DNA from: Comamonadaceae bacterium
GTDB lineage: Bacteria; Pseudomonadota; Gammaproteobacteria; Burkholderiales; Burkholderiaceae_C
DNA: 64,000 nucleotides
NCBI GenBank assembly: GCA_014190675.1
Contig: BJGT01000001.1
Span: 41,109 to 105,108 of the forward strand
Reading direction: 5' to 3'
The notes below the pieces were generated by a model. The model was not told where the DNA came from and ran no database searches. It saw nothing but the letters and a program-made list of their open reading frames with translations. This document shows positions 37,903 to 49,226 of the stretch, in pieces. A program made the position numbers and the translations under genes. Each line of letters starts with the position of its first letter. The first letter of the stretch is position 1.

Positions 37903-38379
37903 ATGGCCCTGATTCAACTGACACCCGCTGAGCGCAAAGCGCACCGTTCTGAAGCCCATCACCTCGACCCGGTGGTGATGGTAGGAGGCGAAGGCTTGAC
38001 CGCGGCTATCAAAAAAGAGGCTCATGCCGCCCTGACAGCGCACGGGCTCATCAAAATAAGAGTTTTTTCAGACGATCGTTCGGCACGCGAGGCCATGTTG
38101 CAACTTCTTGCCGAAGAACTCGATGCAGCGCCGATTCAGCACATCGGCAAATTATTGGTGCTGTGGCGGCCGATGCCGGCGCGTGAGAAGCCTGTCGATG
38201 AAAACCGCATGGCTGGCCCGCGAGAGTTCAAAGTGCTGAAGTACAGCAAGCAGGCGGGCCAACGGCCCGAGGTGAAAACCCTGCGTGTATTGGGCAACCA
38301 ACGGCTTTCGGCTGGCGGACAGGTCAAGCGAGCCAAAGCGCGCAAGCAAATCAGCGTCAAAAAGCGAAGTCAAACATAA
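37903..38379 (+). CDS. yhbY: YhbY family CRM-domain RNA-binding protein
   Basis: YhbY binds pre-50S ribosomal particles. The CRM domain fills residues 1-95 ([28 protein letters not shown]...[10 protein letters not shown]), with the GxxG-like VGGEG loop. A basic C-terminal extension of about 60 residues ([21 protein letters not shown]) goes beyond the roughly 97-residue E. coli protein. ATG 37903 matches family starts. The gene overlaps greA tail to tail by 10 bases. Confidence 0.93.
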   Translation: MALIQLTPAERKAHRSEAHHLDPVVMVGGEGLTAAIKKEAHAALTAHGLIKIRVFSDDRSAREAMLQLLAEELDAAPIQHIGKLLVLWRPMPAREKPVDENRMAGPREFKVLKYSKQAGQRPEVKTLRVLGNQRLSAGGQVKRAKARKQISVKKRSQT

Positions 38380-38846
38380 GTCACCGACACCACCTCGTAA
38401 TTGCGCACGCCCCCGGGCGCCTGCACTTCGGCGGTGTCGCCCTCTTCTTTGCCGATCAGCGCACGCGCAATCGGGCTGCCTATGTTGACAAAGCCGAGTT
38501 TGATATCAGCCTCATCTTCGCCAACAATTTGGTAGGTCACCCGCTCGCCAGAAGCCTCGTCCTCGAGTTGAACAGTGGCGCCAAAAACCACTTTTCCGCC
38601 AGCGTCGAGTTCGGCCGGATCGATGATCTGAGCGGCCGACATTTTTCCCTCTATTTCCTGAATGCGGCCCTCAATGAAACCCTGGCGATCTTTGGCGGCG
38701 TCATACTCGGCGTTTTCGCTGAGGTCGCCCTGGGCACGGGCTTCGGCAATCGCATTGATAACCCAGGGTCGGTCAACTGTCTTGAGCCGGTGCAGCTCGG
38801 TTTTGAGCTTTTGGGCACCGCGTTTTGTGATGGGAATGGTGGCCAC
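38370..38846 (-). CDS. greA: Transcription elongation factor GreA
   Basis: GreA rescues backtracked RNA polymerase by stimulating transcript cleavage. GTG 38846 ([14 protein letters not shown]) gives 158 residues, the same as E. coli GreA, and has GGAG seven bases upstream; the track's earlier start is TTG. The coiled-coil tip carries the acidic residues ([15 protein letters not shown]) that hold magnesium. The C-terminal FKBP-like domain is complete. It follows carB in the order common in beta-proteobacteria. Confidence 0.97.
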   Translation of the reverse strand: MATIPITKRGAQKLKTELHRLKTVDRPWVINAIAEARAQGDLSENAEYDAAKDRQGFIEGRIQEIEGKMSAAQIIDPAELDAGGKVVFGATVQLEDEASGERVTYQIVGEDEADIKLGFVNIGSPIARALIGKEEGDTAEVQAPGGVRNYEVVSVTYV

Positions 38847-38982
38847 TGAGCGCTCCGTCTGGGTGGTGAAAAGTTCCAAAAAAAAAACGGGCCGGGCAAG
38901 ATCTTGCGGCGGCGCCTAACCGGGCGGATTATGCCGGTGTTGTGCACCCTGTGGCCGCCAAGCCCTGCCCTGCCGCAGAAGG

Positions 38983-41900
38983 CTATCGAGTCAGCTGCCC
39001 ATGCATCTCTTGAACCGACAGCACATCGAGGTGATCCATCGCATGCATGCCCTGCACCGCGGCCTCGGCGCCAGCGATGGTGGTGAAGGTGGTAACCCGC
39101 GCCTGCAAAGACGAGGTCCGAATATGGCGTGAATCAGCAATGGCATTGCGGCGTTCTTCCACGGTGTTGATGACCAGGGAAATTTCATTGTTCTTGATCA
39201 TGTCCACCACATGGGGGCGGCCCTCGGTCACCTTGTTGACCAGGCCACAGGGTACGCCGGCGGCATTGATGGCGGCCGCTGTACCCTTGGTCGCCGTCAA
39301 AGCAAAGCCCATGTCAAACAAAGCCCGGGCGACCACAATAGCCCTCGGCTTATCGCGGTTCTTGACCGATATAAAAACCTTTCCGGCCGATTCACCCGTG
39401 GCTGTCAACGGCCGCGGCAATTGGGTTCCAGCGCCCAATTGCGACTTAACAAAGGCCTCGCCAAAGGTTTTTCCCACCCCCATCACCTCACCGGTAGACT
39501 TCATTTCTGGCCCCAGAATGGTGTCGACGCCGGGGAACTTGACGAAGGGGAAGACCGCCTCTTTGACACTGAAATAAGGCGGCGTGACCTCGTGCTTGAG
39601 CCCTTGCGAGGCCAGCGACTGGCCCACCATGCAGCGCGCCGCGACTTTGGCCAGGGGAATGCCGGTTGCCTTGGATACAAAGGGCACTGTGCGCGAGGCC
39701 CTAGGGTTGACTTCCAACACAAAGATCAGGTCCTGCCCGTCGATATTTTGAATGGCAAACTGGACATTCATCAGGCCCACCACGTTCAGGGCCTGCGCCA
39801 TCTCCGAGGTCTGGCGTTTGATCTCGTCAACGGTGGCTGCACTCAGGCTGTAGGGCGGCAGGGAGCAGGCCGAGTCGCCGCTGTGCACGCCCGCTTGCTC
39901 AATATGTTCCATCACGCCACCAATGAAGGTGCGGCCGGGTTCCCCATCGGCGCCGGCGTCGCGCAGGCAATCAACGTCACATTCGATTGCATCGTTCAGA
40001 AAGCGATCAAGCAGCACCGGCGAGTCATGGCTGACCTTGACCGCCTCGCGCATGTAGCGCTCCAAATCACGCTGTTCATGCACGATTTCCATGGCGCGGC
40101 CGCCCAGAACATAGCTGGGACGGACCACCAGCGGGTAGCCCAGGGCGGCGGCTTTCTCCAGCGCCTCGGGCTCGGTGCGAGCGGTGGCGTTGAGCGGTTG
40201 GCGCAGCTTCAGGGTGTGCAGCAGTTTCTGGAAGCGCTCCCGGTCCTCAGCCGCATCAATCATGTCAGGCGAGGTGCCGATGATCGGCACCCCGTTGGCT
40301 TGCAGGTCGAGTGCGAGCTTGAGCGGCGTCTGCCCGCCATACTGCACGATGACGCCCAGAGGTTTCTCCTTGTCGACTATCTCAAGCACGTCCTCCAGCG
40401 TGAGCGGCTCAAAGTACAGACGGTCTGAGGTATCAAAGTCGGTCGAGACGGTTTCCGGGTTGCAGTTGACCATGATGGTTTCATAGCCGTCTTCGCGCAG
40501 GGCCAGCGCCGCATGCACGCAGCAATAATCAAACTCGATGCCCTGGCCGATCCGGTTCGGGCCGCCGCCCAGCACCATGATCTTTTTGCGCTGGGTCGGC
40601 TCGGCCTCGCATTCGCTATTTTCGGCCTCGTAGGTCGAGTAGAGGTAGGCCGTGTCGGTGGCAAACTCGGCAGCACAGGTGTCGACCCGCTTGTAGACCG
40701 GACGCACGCCGAGTTCATGCCGACGCCTGCGGATAAGGCTGTCCGTTGTTTTAAGTTGCCGAGCCAACCGCCTGTCCGAAAAGCCTTTTTGCTTGAGCGC
40801 ACGCAGCGTCAACGCATCGATTGCGTCGAGCGTGGTGGTTTCGAGCTCGAGCTCTATCTTGACGATCTGCTCGATTTGCACCAAAAACCAGGGGTCAATT
40901 TTGGTTAGTGCGAATACCTCGTCCACGCTCATGCCCTGGGCAAAGGCATCACCCACATACCAAATGCGCTCCGGGCCGGGCTCGCCGAGTTCTTTCTCTA
41001 ACACCTCGCGATCCTGGGTTTTCTCGTTCATGCCATCCACGCCAACTTCCAGGCCACGCAAGGCTTTCTGGAACGACTCCTGGAAGCTGCGGCCAATCGC
41101 CATGACCTCGCCCACCGACTTCATCTGGGTGGTCAGCCGGCTGTCAGCGGTCGGGAATTTCTCAAAGGCGAAGCGCGGGATCTTGGTCACCACATAGTCG
41201 ATGCTGGGCTCAAAGCTCGCCGGCGTGGCGCCATTGGTGATGTCGTTGCGCAGCTCATCCAAGGTATAGCCCACTGCCAGCTTGGCCGCCACCCGAGCGA
41301 TCGGGAAACCGGTGGCCTTGGATGCCAGCGCCGAGGAACGCGAGACCCTCGGGTTCATTTCAATCACCACCATGCGCCCATCCTGCGGATTGATCGCGAA
41401 CTGCACATTACTGCCCCCAGTGTCGACGCCGATTTCCCGCAACACCGCCAGCGAGGCATTGCGCATGATTTGGTATTCCTTGTCGCTCAAGGTTTGCGCC
41501 GGCGCCACCGTGATCGAGTCACCCGTGTGCACACCCATGGGGTCCAGGTTTTCAATCGAACAAACGATGATGCAGTTGTCCGCCCGGTCGCGTACCACCT
41601 CCATCTCATACTCTTTCCAGCCGAGCAGGGACTCCTCAATCAACAGTTCGCGGGTCGGCGAGGCTTCCAGCCCGCGCTTACAGATCAGCTCGAACTCCTC
41701 GGCGTTGTAGGCAATGCCGCCGCCGGTACCCCCGAGGGTAAAGCTGGGGCGGATAACCGTGGGAAAGCCCAAGGTTTTTTGCACATGCCAGGCCTCTTGC
41801 ATCGAGTGGGCGATACCAGAGCGGGCCGACTCCAGCCCGATGTGGGTCATGGCGTTCTTGAACTTGAGCCGGTCTTCGGCCTTGTCGATGGCTTGAGGCG

Positions 41901-42255
41901 TAGCGCCTATCAGTTCGACTTGGTATTTATCAAGAACGCCGTGGCGCCACAAATCAAGCGCACAGTTCAAAGCAGTCTGCCCCCCCATGGTGGGCAAAAT
42001 TGCATCAGGTCGCTGCTTGGCAATGATTTTCTCCACTGTCTGCCAAGTGACCGGTTCGATGTAGGTCACATCAGCCGTGGCCGGATCGGTCATGATGGTG
42101 GCCGGATTGCTGTTGATCAGGATCACCTTGTAACCCTCTTCCCTCAGCGCCTTGCAAGCCTGAACGCCCGAGTAATCAAATTCACAGGCCTGGCCAATGA
42201 TGATCGGGCCGGCACCTATGATCAAAATGCTTTTGATGTCGCTTCGCTTTGGCAT
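38983..42255 (-). CDS. carB: Carbamoyl-phosphate synthase large subunit
   Basis: Makes carbamoyl phosphate from bicarbonate, ammonia and two ATP for arginine and pyrimidine synthesis. ATG 42255 ([17 protein letters not shown]) gives 1090 residues; the ORF track's first 43 residues are unsupported. Two homologous ATP-grasp halves are visible ([20 protein letters not shown] and [20 protein letters not shown]), an oligomerisation domain between them, and a C-terminal MGS-like allosteric domain that binds UMP/ornithine. An 89-base gap separates it from the LysE-type gene. Confidence 0.98.
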   Translation of the reverse strand: MPKRSDIKSILIIGAGPIIIGQACEFDYSGVQACKALREEGYKVILINSNPATIMTDPATADVTYIEPVTWQTVEKIIAKQRPDAILPTMGGQTALNCALDLWRHGVLDKYQVELIGATPQAIDKAEDRLKFKNAMTHIGLESARSGIAHSMQEAWHVQKTLGFPTVIRPSFTLGGTGGGIAYNAEEFELICKRGLEASPTRELLIEESLLGWKEYEMEVVRDRADNCIIVCSIENLDPMGVHTGDSITVAPAQTLSDKEYQIMRNASLAVLREIGVDTGGSNVQFAINPQDGRMVVIEMNPRVSRSSALASKATGFPIARVAAKLAVGYTLDELRNDITNGATPASFEPSIDYVVTKIPRFAFEKFPTADSRLTTQMKSVGEVMAIGRSFQESFQKALRGLEVGVDGMNEKTQDREVLEKELGEPGPERIWYVGDAFAQGMSVDEVFALTKIDPWFLVQIEQIVKIELELETTTLDAIDALTLRALKQKGFSDRRLARQLKTTDSLIRRRRHELGVRPVYKRVDTCAAEFATDTAYLYSTYEAENSECEAEPTQRKKIMVLGGGPNRIGQGIEFDYCCVHAALALREDGYETIMVNCNPETVSTDFDTSDRLYFEPLTLEDVLEIVDKEKPLGVIVQYGGQTPLKLALDLQANGVPIIGTSPDMIDAAEDRERFQKLLHTLKLRQPLNATARTEPEALEKAAALGYPLVVRPSYVLGGRAMEIVHEQRDLERYMREAVKVSHDSPVLLDRFLNDAIECDVDCLRDAGADGEPGRTFIGGVMEHIEQAGVHSGDSACSLPPYSLSAATVDEIKRQTSEMAQALNVVGLMNVQFAIQNIDGQDLIFVLEVNPRASRTVPFVSKATGIPLAKVAARCMVGQSLASQGLKHEVTPPYFSVKEAVFPFVKFPGVDTILGPEMKSTGEVMGVGKTFGEAFVKSQLGAGTQLPRPLTATGESAGKVFISVKNRDKPRAIVVARALFDMGFALTATKGTAAAINAAGVPCGLVNKVTEGRPHVVDMIKNNEISLVINTVEERRNAIADSRHIRTSSLQARVTTFTTIAGAEAAVQGMHAMDHLDVLSVQEMHGQLTR

Positions 42256-42344
42256 GTGTTTTTCCTGCTGTCTGTTCTTTATCGACAGCGCCCGCGGGCA
42301 CTGCGGCTGTGGCTTCTCAAAGCTTCGTTTTTCGGGGCTGCTGT

Positions 42345-43001
42345 TCAGGCCAGGCTGGCATTGGCCAGCTTCAGGCCAAACCAAACAAACACCGCGCCCA
42401 CCGCGCCAGATAGGCTAGCTGACACCTTGTGGTGCGCACGAAAACTCTGCGCCAATCGGGCACCCATGAGGATCAGCACCGATAAATACACCGCGCTAAA
42501 GCCCATGATGATGGCGCTCAAGATCAAAAATGGCAGGGCCGGTGCGGGGTAAGCTGGATCGATGAACTGGACAAAGAAAGACAGCAAAAACAAAATTGCC
42601 TTCGGGTTCAATAGGCTCACCAGCAATGCGCGCTGAAACGGTTTAGCCAAGTGCTGCGGCACCACTTGCAGGGGCGTTGCCGCAGCATCGGCATGGCGAA
42701 ATTTTTTCAGCGCTGCGAGAATCAATTGCAAGCCAACCCAGCCGAGGTAAGCCGCACCCGCATACTTCACCACCATGAATAAGCCGGGGTTGGTTCTCAA
42801 AAGGCCTGCCGCGCCCAGGGCCACCAAAACCAAGAGCACCGTGTCGCCCACAAAAACCCCCAAGGCCGACTGAAAGCCAGCCTTGACGCCACGCACACCG
42901 GCAACCGAGAGAACAAACAGCGAGTTAGGCCCTGGCAGCAGGATGATGCCAAAAGCCCCGATCGTGTAGGTCCACAGATCGGTCACGCCATAAAAACTCA
43001 T
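42345..43001 (-). CDS. LysE/RhtB family amino-acid exporter
   Basis: Inner-membrane protein of 218 residues with six predicted segments. The N-terminal [28 protein letters not shown] is the LysE/RhtB signature, and [20 protein letters not shown] is the second family block. Members such as LeuE and RhtB export amino acids; the substrate here is unknown. The gene is inserted between carA and carB and overlaps the carA stop as ATGA, so it is co-transcribed with carbamoyl-phosphate synthesis. Confidence 0.92.
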   Translation of the reverse strand: MSFYGVTDLWTYTIGAFGIILLPGPNSLFVLSVAGVRGVKAGFQSALGVFVGDTVLLVLVALGAAGLLRTNPGLFMVVKYAGAAYLGWVGLQLILAALKKFRHADAAATPLQVVPQHLAKPFQRALLVSLLNPKAILFLLSFFVQFIDPAYPAPALPFLILSAIIMGFSAVYLSVLILMGARLAQSFRAHHKVSASLSGAVGAVFVWFGLKLANASLA

Positions 43002-44185
43002 GCGCGCGCCTCCATCGCGAGAATGAAGCGATCGAACATCGAGCCAATGTCATGAGGACCGGGAGAGGCTTCTGGATGACCCTGGAAACAAAACGCCGGT
43101 TGGTCAGTCCGCTCCAGCCCCTGCACAGTGCCGTCGAACAGGCTGATATGCGTGACACGCAGCGTGGCAGGCAAGCTTTTTTCATCGACCGCAAAACCAT
43201 GGTTCTGACTGGTGATGCTGACCCGTCCGCTGGCGAGTTCCTGAACCGGATGGTTGGCGCCGTGATGACCGAACTTCATCTTGAAGGTGCGAGCACCGCT
43301 GGCCAGCGCCATGATTTGGTGCCCCAAGCAAATGCCAAAAGTGGGGATACCGCTGTTGATCAACTCGGCAGCGGCGGCAATCGCGTACTCGCAGGGCTGC
43401 GGGTCACCTGGACCGTTGCTCAGAAAAATACCGTCGGGCCGGTAGGCCAGCACAGCCGCCGCCGGGGTTTGGGCCGGCACCACCGTGACCCGACAGCCGC
43501 GCTGGGCAAGCATGCGCAGGATGTTTTGCTTGACTCCAAAATCATAGGCCAGCACATGGTAGGGCGTCTGCGTTTGCTCGCCATAGCCGGCCTGCCCGTC
43601 CATGCCGGGTTGGGACAGACGCCACTCGGTCTGGCTCCATGCATAGGGGGCAGGTGTCGACACCTGCCGCGCCAAATCCAAGCCAGCCATGCTGGGCGCT
43701 GCAGCAGCCAGTGCCAGCGCACGCGCAATCAGTGCCGGCGTGAGCGCCTCGCCCGCCGAGAGGCCCAGAATACAGCCATTTTGTGCACCCTGGCTGCGTA
43801 GCTGGCGGGTCAGCTTGCGGGTGTCTATGTTGGCGATGGCCACGGTACGCTCGCGTTGCAGGTAATCGCCCAGCGTCATGTGCTGACGGAAATTGGAGGC
43901 CAACAGCGGCAGGTCTTTGATGATCAGGCCGGCGGCATAAACCCGAGATGCCTCCACATCCTGCGCATTCACGCCGTAATTACCAATATGGGGGTAAGTC
44001 AAGGTGACAATTTGCTGGCAGTAACTGGGGTCAGTCAAGATTTCCTGGTAGCCAGTCATGGCGGTGTTGAACACCACTTCTCCGACGGTAGCGCCGGCGG
44101 CACCAATCGAATTCCCGGTGTAGACGCTGCCATCCGCAAGTGCCAAAACGGCTGGCGGGGCAGCTCCCTTGAGAGACAAAAGCAC
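42998..44185 (-). CDS. carA: Carbamoyl-phosphate synthase small subunit
   Basis: Glutaminase subunit, 395 residues, that supplies ammonia to CarB. The N-terminal CPSase domain ([18 protein letters not shown]...YPHIGNYG) is followed by a class I glutamine amidotransferase domain with the nucleophile in [15 protein letters not shown] and the HxE site in [13 protein letters not shown]. The start is GTG with GGAG upstream. A -10-like TATACT lies about 120 bases upstream, leaving a leader of about 115 nt that may hold pyrimidine or arginine control; no clear attenuator was seen. Confidence 0.98.
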   Translation of the reverse strand: MLLSLKGAAPPAVLALADGSVYTGNSIGAAGATVGEVVFNTAMTGYQEILTDPSYCQQIVTLTYPHIGNYGVNAQDVEASRVYAAGLIIKDLPLLASNFRQHMTLGDYLQRERTVAIANIDTRKLTRQLRSQGAQNGCILGLSAGEALTPALIARALALAAAAPSMAGLDLARQVSTPAPYAWSQTEWRLSQPGMDGQAGYGEQTQTPYHVLAYDFGVKQNILRMLAQRGCRVTVVPAQTPAAAVLAYRPDGIFLSNGPGDPQPCEYAIAAAAELINSGIPTFGICLGHQIMALASGARTFKMKFGHHGANHPVQELASGRVSITSQNHGFAVDEKSLPATLRVTHISLFDGTVQGLERTDQPAFCFQGHPEASPGPHDIGSMFDRFILAMEARA

Positions 44186-44306
44186 AGGGTTCTCCGATTA
44201 AATAACGGGTACGCCCAGAGCTTCTCAGGCTTAGCGTCCTGATGCGGCTTAACGGTGGGATAGGGCCTTAGTTGCGCCAGGCGTACGGGCTGCCAAAGGG
44301 CGCCAG

Positions 44307-44312
44307 AGTATA
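44307..44312 (-). promoter_or_regulatory. Candidate -10 (TATACT) for carA
   Basis: TATACT on the minus strand matches the sigma70 consensus in five of six positions, just inside the spacer after the rRNA methyltransferase stop. The -35 was not convincing. Confidence 0.45.
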
Positions 44313-44359
44313 GCCCAGGGCCGGCGCCCGGATGCTCGAAAATCTCGCCGCCCGCCGCT

Positions 44360-45151
44360 TCAGGCCATGCGAGCGGTCGCGCTGGCGTGCAGGCAGATGG
44401 CGGCCGCACTCGCCACGTTCAGTGACTCCTCACCGCCGGGTTGGGCAATTCGGACCTGCTGGCTAGCCCGCTCGGCCAAGGTGGCGCCAACACCCTGGCC
44501 CTCATGGCCAAAGGCCCAGGCGCAGGGCATGGGTAACAGACCATCGCGCAGCAGTTGATGCAGGCCACTGCCAGCGTGCGAGTCGGTGATCAAAACAGGC
44601 AGGGCCAATGCGTCCAGCGCGCTGGGCTCGGCGCCATCCAGAAGACGAAGGCCGAAGTGGGCCCCCATGCCAGCTCGCAACACCTTGGGCGACCACAGCG
44701 CGGCGGTGCCCTTGAGCGCAATCACTTGGCTGAAGCCAAAAGCCGCCGCACTGCGCAAAATCGCGCCAACATTGCCGGCGTCTTGCAGCCGGTCCAAAAT
44801 GACAGTGGGGGCGCTGGCCTGGAGCGGCTGCTCAATCGCGAGCTCAATGAGAAAGCCCATGTTTGCGGGTGATTCGAGGGCGCTGATCTCGGCGAACAAA
44901 GTGTCGGCAATGACCATATTTTTTACCGCGCACCGGGCCCAATTCACTGGGCTACGCGGCCAATAAGAAGCCGAAAAAACTGCAACAGCCGGTCGGATTC
45001 CGCGCGACAGTGCGGCACCGCACAGGTGATCACCCTCCACCCAGACCCGTCCCTGCTTGCGGTAGGCATTGCTGTCTCTGGCCAGGCGGCGCAAGGCCTT
45101 GAGCAGGGGGTTGTCTCGGGAACTGATGAACTCCGGCAGCGCAGCCAGCAT
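44360..45151 (-). CDS. TrmH/SpoU family RNA 2'-O-methyltransferase
   Basis: A 263-residue knotted (SPOUT) methyltransferase. The three family motifs are clear: ILDRLQDAGNVGAILRSAAAFG, AFGHEGQGV and IAQPGGEESLNVASAAAICLH. An N-terminal RNA-binding segment (ISSRDNPLLKALRRLARD) resembles RlmB-type substrate-binding domains. It modifies rRNA or tRNA; the target nucleotide cannot be read. ATG 45151 overlaps the rnhB stop by one base (TGATG). Confidence 0.92.
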   Translation of the reverse strand: MLAALPEFISSRDNPLLKALRRLARDSNAYRKQGRVWVEGDHLCGAALSRGIRPAVAVFSASYWPRSPVNWARCAVKNMVIADTLFAEISALESPANMGFLIELAIEQPLQASAPTVILDRLQDAGNVGAILRSAAAFGFSQVIALKGTAALWSPKVLRAGMGAHFGLRLLDGAEPSALDALALPVLITDSHAGSGLHQLLRDGLLPMPCAWAFGHEGQGVGATLAERASQQVRIAQPGGEESLNVASAAAICLHASATARMA

Positions 45152-45765
45152 CACATCACCTCGGCTACCGGTCTAAAACTGATGCGGTGCTCGGCGCAGG
45201 GTCCGTGCGCTTGCAAAGCGGCCAGATGAGCCGCGGTGCCATAGCCCTTGTGCTTGGCAAAGCCGTATTGCGGGTAGAGTTGGTCGAGCTCCAGACACCA
45301 CCGGTCACGATGGACCTTTGCCAATATTGAAGCCGCAGAAATCGCCGGTACCAGCGCGTCCCCACCCACAATCGCCTGAGCCGGCAAGCCGATGTCGGGC
45401 AGGCGGTTGCCATCAACCAGCACCTTGTTGGGCTTGAGACGCAAGCCCTCCACCGCGCGGCGCATGGCCAGCAGGGTGGCTTGCAAGATATTAAGCCGGT
45501 CAATTTCTTCGACGCTGGCCTGGGCAATCGAGCAGCAAAGCGCTTTGGCGCGGATTTCATCAAACAATTTTTCCCGGCGCAGGGGCGTGAGCTTTTTGGA
45601 ATCAGCCAGCCCCTTGATGGGTTGGCGCTGGTCCAGGATGACCGCGGCCGCCACCACCGGGCCAGCCAAGGGGCCACGGCCGGCTTCGTCAACCCCAGCC
45701 ACCAGGCCGGCGGTATCCCAGGACAGCGACAGTTGCTCAAGCTTGTAGGACTTTTTCGATCGCAT
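45151..45765 (-). CDS. rnhB: Ribonuclease HII
   Basis: Removes ribonucleotides from DNA and degrades RNA-DNA hybrids. The 204-residue protein has [19 protein letters not shown] with the catalytic Asp-Glu pair, [10 protein letters not shown] and the later [14 protein letters not shown]. It overlaps lpxB by about 29 bases, so the start may lie slightly further downstream, but no better start is visible. Both rnhA and rnhB are therefore in this window. Confidence 0.97.
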   Translation of the reverse strand: MRSKKSYKLEQLSLSWDTAGLVAGVDEAGRGPLAGPVVAAAVILDQRQPIKGLADSKKLTPLRREKLFDEIRAKALCCSIAQASVEEIDRLNILQATLLAMRRAVEGLRLKPNKVLVDGNRLPDIGLPAQAIVGGDALVPAISAASILAKVHRDRWCLELDQLYPQYGFAKHKGYGTAAHLAALQAHGPCAEHRISFRPVAEVM

Positions 45766-46960
45766 AGCTGGCTATTGTGGGGGTGTCGCACCGCAGTTGC
45801 AGATGCAGATCAAAAAAACGCTGTTGCAAGGCCGCCGCGTGGTCAGGCTCGTTGCGCAGCCCAGCCAACACGGCCTGGGCCAGCGCCGCCGGCGTGGCCG
45901 CATCTTGCAGAAGCTCGGGCACCACAAACTCCTGGCACAAAATATTGGGCAGGCCTACCCAAGGCTGCAGCCGCTTGCGCCGCATGATTTGCCAGGACCA
46001 GCCATTCATGTGGTACGCGATCACCATAGCTCGCTTGAACAGGGCGGCCTCCAGGGTTGCGGTTCCGCTCGCAATGAGCGTGATGTCACAGGCTGCCAAA
46101 ACGGTGTGCGACTGCCCGCTCACAATGCCCAAGTGGGCGGCCATGCCGCTGGCCTGAGCTGCCGCCTCAACCTGCGCCCTCAAGCCAGGCACCACGGGCA
46201 CGATGCATTGAACATTAGGCAATTCGCGCCGGACCAAGGCTGCCGCTTGAAAGAACCGCACTGCCAGATGCGCAATTTCGGATTTTCGGCTGCCGGGCAA
46301 AAGCGCTAGCACCGGCCCATCGGGCCGCAAACCGAGTTGCAAACGGGCGGATGGTCGGTCAGCCTCCAAGGGGATTCGCTGCGCTAGGGGATGCCCGACA
46401 TACGTGGCGGCAATGCCATGCTGCGCCAGCAGGGCGGGCTCAAAAGGAAACAGGCACAGCACATGGTCGACGCTGCGGCGTATTTTTGCTAATCGTTCGG
46501 CGCGCCAGGCCCACACCGACGGTGAGACAAAGTGCACTGTCTTGATGCCACTGGCTTTGAGCGATGCTTCCAAATCAAGGTTGAAGTCGGGCGCATCCAC
46601 GCCGATAAACAGATCAGGGCGCTGCTTCAACAAGCGGGCTTTGAGCTGCCGCCGGATTCCGACAATCTCGCGGTAGCGGCGCAGCAGCTCCCAACCGTAG
46701 CCATTCACCGCAAGTTTGTCCTGAGCCCACCAGGCCGCAAAGCCGCGCGCCTGCATTTCAGGGCCGCCAATGCCAGCTGCCAGCACACCCGGCCAACGTG
46801 CGCGCAGGCCGTCGAGCAGCAGGCCAGCGAGCAGGTCGCCCGAGGCTTCGCCCGCTACCATCGCCAGACTCAGCCCGCCAGGCAGCGGGGAGCCGGCATC
46901 AGTTCTGGAACTCTTGGCGAACCGCTCTTGAGGCAAGTTGGCGGCATTCAATGGGTTCAC
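45737..46960 (-). CDS. lpxB: Lipid-A-disaccharide synthase
   Basis: Glycosyltransferase (GT19) joining lipid X to UDP-diacylglucosamine. Visible are [42 protein letters not shown] and [16 protein letters not shown] at 46960 gives 407 residues with about 32 residues before the family start, so the true start may be internal, though no obvious codon fits. It lies 15 bases after lpxA. Confidence 0.96.
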   Translation of the reverse strand: MNPLNAANLPQERFAKSSRTDAGSPLPGGLSLAMVAGEASGDLLAGLLLDGLRARWPGVLAAGIGGPEMQARGFAAWWAQDKLAVNGYGWELLRRYREIVGIRRQLKARLLKQRPDLFIGVDAPDFNLDLEASLKASGIKTVHFVSPSVWAWRAERLAKIRRSVDHVLCLFPFEPALLAQHGIAATYVGHPLAQRIPLEADRPSARLQLGLRPDGPVLALLPGSRKSEIAHLAVRFFQAAALVRRELPNVQCIVPVVPGLRAQVEAAAQASGMAAHLGIVSGQSHTVLAACDITLIASGTATLEAALFKRAMVIAYHMNGWSWQIMRRKRLQPWVGLPNILCQEFVVPELLQDAATPAALAQAVLAGLRNEPDHAAALQQRFFDLHLQLRCDTPTIASYAIEKVLQA

Positions 46961-46975
46961 GCTGCTCGGCAGGGC

Positions 46976-47770
46976 TTAGCGAACAATGCCCCGTTGGCTT
47001 GAGGTTTGATCCAAAAAACTCAGCATCGCGTCAATATCCTGCTCGGCCTGGGGGTTGCTTTTTTTGAGCTCAAGAATCGCTTGGCGAGCCTGCGCCAGGG
47101 TCAGCTCCTGCCGGTAAAGCGCTCTGTGCATAGCTTTCACCGCGGCCAGGCGCTCGGCAGAGAAGCCGCGACGGCGCAGGCCCTCGTAATTCATCGACCG
47201 GGCCTGAGCCGGCTGGCCCTGACACATCACAAATGGCGGCAAATCGGCAAACAGCAACGAACACATGGCGCTCAGGCTGTGTGCGCCGATATTGACGAAC
47301 TGGTGCACCACGGTAAAGCCGCCCAATATGGCCCAGTCTCCAACCGTGACATGCCCGGCCAACTGGGCATTGTTGGCAAAAATAGTGTTGTTACCCACCG
47401 CACAGTCGTGCGCCAAATGCACATAGGCCATCAGCCAGTTGTCATTGCCAACCCGGGTCACGCCACCGCCTCCTGGCGAGCCAATGTTGAAGGTACAAAA
47501 CTCGCGCACCGTGTTGCGGTCCCCGATCAGCAATTCGCAAGGCTCGCCAGCATATTTTTTGTCCTGAGGAATGGCCCCGATTGAATTGAACTGGAAAATA
47601 CGGTTGTGCCGGCCTATCGTGGTGCGGCCCTCGAGTACGCAATGCGGACCAATGCTGGTGCCGGCTCCAATCCGTACCTGGGGGCCGATCACGGTGTAGG
47701 GGCCAACACTGACCGAGTTGTCTAGTTCTGCGCCTGGGTCAACCACCGCTGTTGCGTGGATCGCTGTCAT
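46976..47770 (-). CDS. lpxA: UDP-N-acetylglucosamine acyltransferase
   Basis: First step of lipid A synthesis. The 264-residue protein is a left-handed beta-helix with hexapeptide repeats ([29 protein letters not shown]), the catalytic-histidine region ([15 protein letters not shown]) and a C-terminal helical domain ([16 protein letters not shown]). It ends about 15 bases before lpxB in the usual order. Confidence 0.98.
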   Translation of the reverse strand: MTAIHATAVVDPGAELDNSVSVGPYTVIGPQVRIGAGTSIGPHCVLEGRTTIGRHNRIFQFNSIGAIPQDKKYAGEPCELLIGDRNTVREFCTFNIGSPGGGGVTRVGNDNWLMAYVHLAHDCAVGNNTIFANNAQLAGHVTVGDWAILGGFTVVHQFVNIGAHSLSAMCSLLFADLPPFVMCQGQPAQARSMNYEGLRRRGFSAERLAAVKAMHRALYRQELTLAQARQAILELKKSNPQAEQDIDAMLSFLDQTSSQRGIVR

Positions 47771-47780
47771 GCCGCTGGCC

Positions 47781-48221
47781 TCAGGCGACAGACCGCATGG
47801 CGCAGGTCAACTCGGCTTCAACCGCCAGTTCTTCGCCAACCAGCGCACGCGCCTTGAACTTGAAAATACCCGCCTTCATGCGCAGCAACTCGACATCGAG
47901 TGTCAGTTGGTCGCCGGGCTCGACCGGGCGTTTGAAACGCGCGCCATCAATGCCGGCGAAGTAATACACCGAGTTCTCATTGGGAGAGGTGTCGAGCGCG
48001 TCAAAGGCCAGCAGGGCCGCTGCCTGAGCCAGGGCCTCGAGCATCAGCACCCCGGGCATGACCGGTCGGTGCGGAAAATGGCCCTGAAAAAAAGGCTCGT
48101 TCATCGTCACATTTTTGAGCGCCTGAATGTGCCGGCCCTTGTCGATACTGATCACCCGGTCAACCAGCAAAAATGGGTAGCGGTGCGGCAGTTGTTTGAG
48201 TATTTTGTGGATGTCCATCAT
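47781..48221 (-). CDS. fabZ: 3-hydroxyacyl-[acyl-carrier-protein] dehydratase FabZ
   Basis: Hot-dog-fold dehydratase of type II fatty-acid synthesis, 146 residues. The active-site block [11 protein letters not shown] and the [25 protein letters not shown] signature (His and Glu) are intact. It overlaps lpxD (ATGA, with a second in-frame ATG three bases on). Its place between lpxD and lpxA balances hydroxyacyl-ACP use between phospholipid and lipid A. Confidence 0.98.
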   Translation of the reverse strand: MMDIHKILKQLPHRYPFLLVDRVISIDKGRHIQALKNVTMNEPFFQGHFPHRPVMPGVLMLEALAQAAALLAFDALDTSPNENSVYYFAGIDGARFKRPVEPGDQLTLDVELLRMKAGIFKFKARALVGEELAVEAELTCAMRSVA

Positions 48222-49204
48222 GGCGGCTCCTTGGCATTTTTTCCTCGCTCCAGGGTCCGAAGTCGCTCGCGCAGCTGCTTGAGCTGTTTAAGCGCAGCGG
48301 CATTTTTTTCCCAGGCTGCGTTTGAATCCAGCGGGAACAAGCCGGTGTATTGCCCGGGCACAAGCACTGATCTGGTCACGACACTGGCAGCAGAAATATG
48401 AACATGGTCGGCCAACTCGAGGTGGCCCAACACGATGGCGCCACCGCCCAAGGTGCAGTGAGCGCCTATGCGAGCGCTGCCAGCCACACCAACACAGCCC
48501 GCCAGGGCGCTGTGTTGGCCAATGCGCACGTTGTGCCCGATCTGAACCAGGTTGTCGAGCTTGACGCCGTCTTCGATCACCGTGTCGCCCAAAGCACCCC
48601 GGTCAATACAGGTGTTCGCGCCAATTTCAACGTCATTACCAATACGCACTACGCCGAGTTGTTCAATTTTTTCCCAGACACCCGCATTGGGGGCGAAACC
48701 AAACCCGTCAGCACCAATAACCACGCCAGGATGCAGCAAACAGCGCTCGCCGAGCGTGCAGCCTTCGCTGACTGTGACTCTGGACTTCAGCTGGCTGCCA
48801 GCACCGATACGCACGCCTCGCTCAACCACGCAGAGCGCGCCAATGCTGGCTGTCGCGTGAATCTCGGCCTCGGCATCGATCACTGCGCTGGGGTGTATCC
48901 GGGCGGCATCAGGCTGGCCTGAACGACTCTTCCATAGCTGCGTGACCCTTGCAAAGTACAGATAGGGTTGCGCCACGACGATGCAGGCACCACGCGATTG
49001 CGCCAAGGCCAGGTGTTCGGCTCCTACCACCACACAAGCGGCCCGCGATGCAGCGAGTTGCTTGATGTATTTCGGGTGGCTCAGAAATGCCAAGGCATCC
49101 GGGCCCGCTGTCTCAAGGGGTGCGAGTGCGCCGATCTCGCATTGCGGGTCACCGTAGAGTTTTCCACCAAGCGCCGCAACAATCGAACCTAGGGGCAGCA
49201 GCAC
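48218..49204 (-). CDS. lpxD: UDP-3-O-(3-hydroxyacyl)glucosamine N-acyltransferase
   Basis: Third lipid A enzyme, a hexapeptide-repeat trimer. I place the start at GTG 49204 ([19 protein letters not shown]), which aligns with the E. coli N-terminus and leaves 22 bases after skp; the track's GTG 49240 overlaps skp and adds 12 residues. The uridine-binding N-domain ([11 protein letters not shown]), many hexapeptide turns, catalytic region ([17 protein letters not shown]) and C-terminal helix ([17 protein letters not shown]) are seen. Confidence 0.95.
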   Translation of the reverse strand: MLLPLGSIVAALGGKLYGDPQCEIGALAPLETAGPDALAFLSHPKYIKQLAASRAACVVVGAEHLALAQSRGACIVVAQPYLYFARVTQLWKSRSGQPDAARIHPSAVIDAEAEIHATASIGALCVVERGVRIGAGSQLKSRVTVSEGCTLGERCLLHPGVVIGADGFGFAPNAGVWEKIEQLGVVRIGNDVEIGANTCIDRGALGDTVIEDGVKLDNLVQIGHNVRIGQHSALAGCVGVAGSARIGAHCTLGGGAIVLGHLELADHVHISAASVVTRSVLVPGQYTGLFPLDSNAAWEKNAAALKQLKQLRERLRTLERGKNAKEPP

Positions 49205-49226
49205 ATCGCAAACGCCTTGGGCGCTC

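Noticed and set aside
39211-40428. 405-residue plus-strand ORF opposite carB
   Set aside because: Antisense frame of carB, whose motifs are intact along its length.
41470-42552. 360-residue plus-strand ORF opposite carB and the LysE gene
   Set aside because: Spans two real genes and their gap on the other strand; no recognisable domain.
44186-44300. Attenuator or riboswitch in the carA leader
   Set aside because: Several short GC-rich pairings are possible, but none forms a clear terminator with T-tract or a known riboswitch core.
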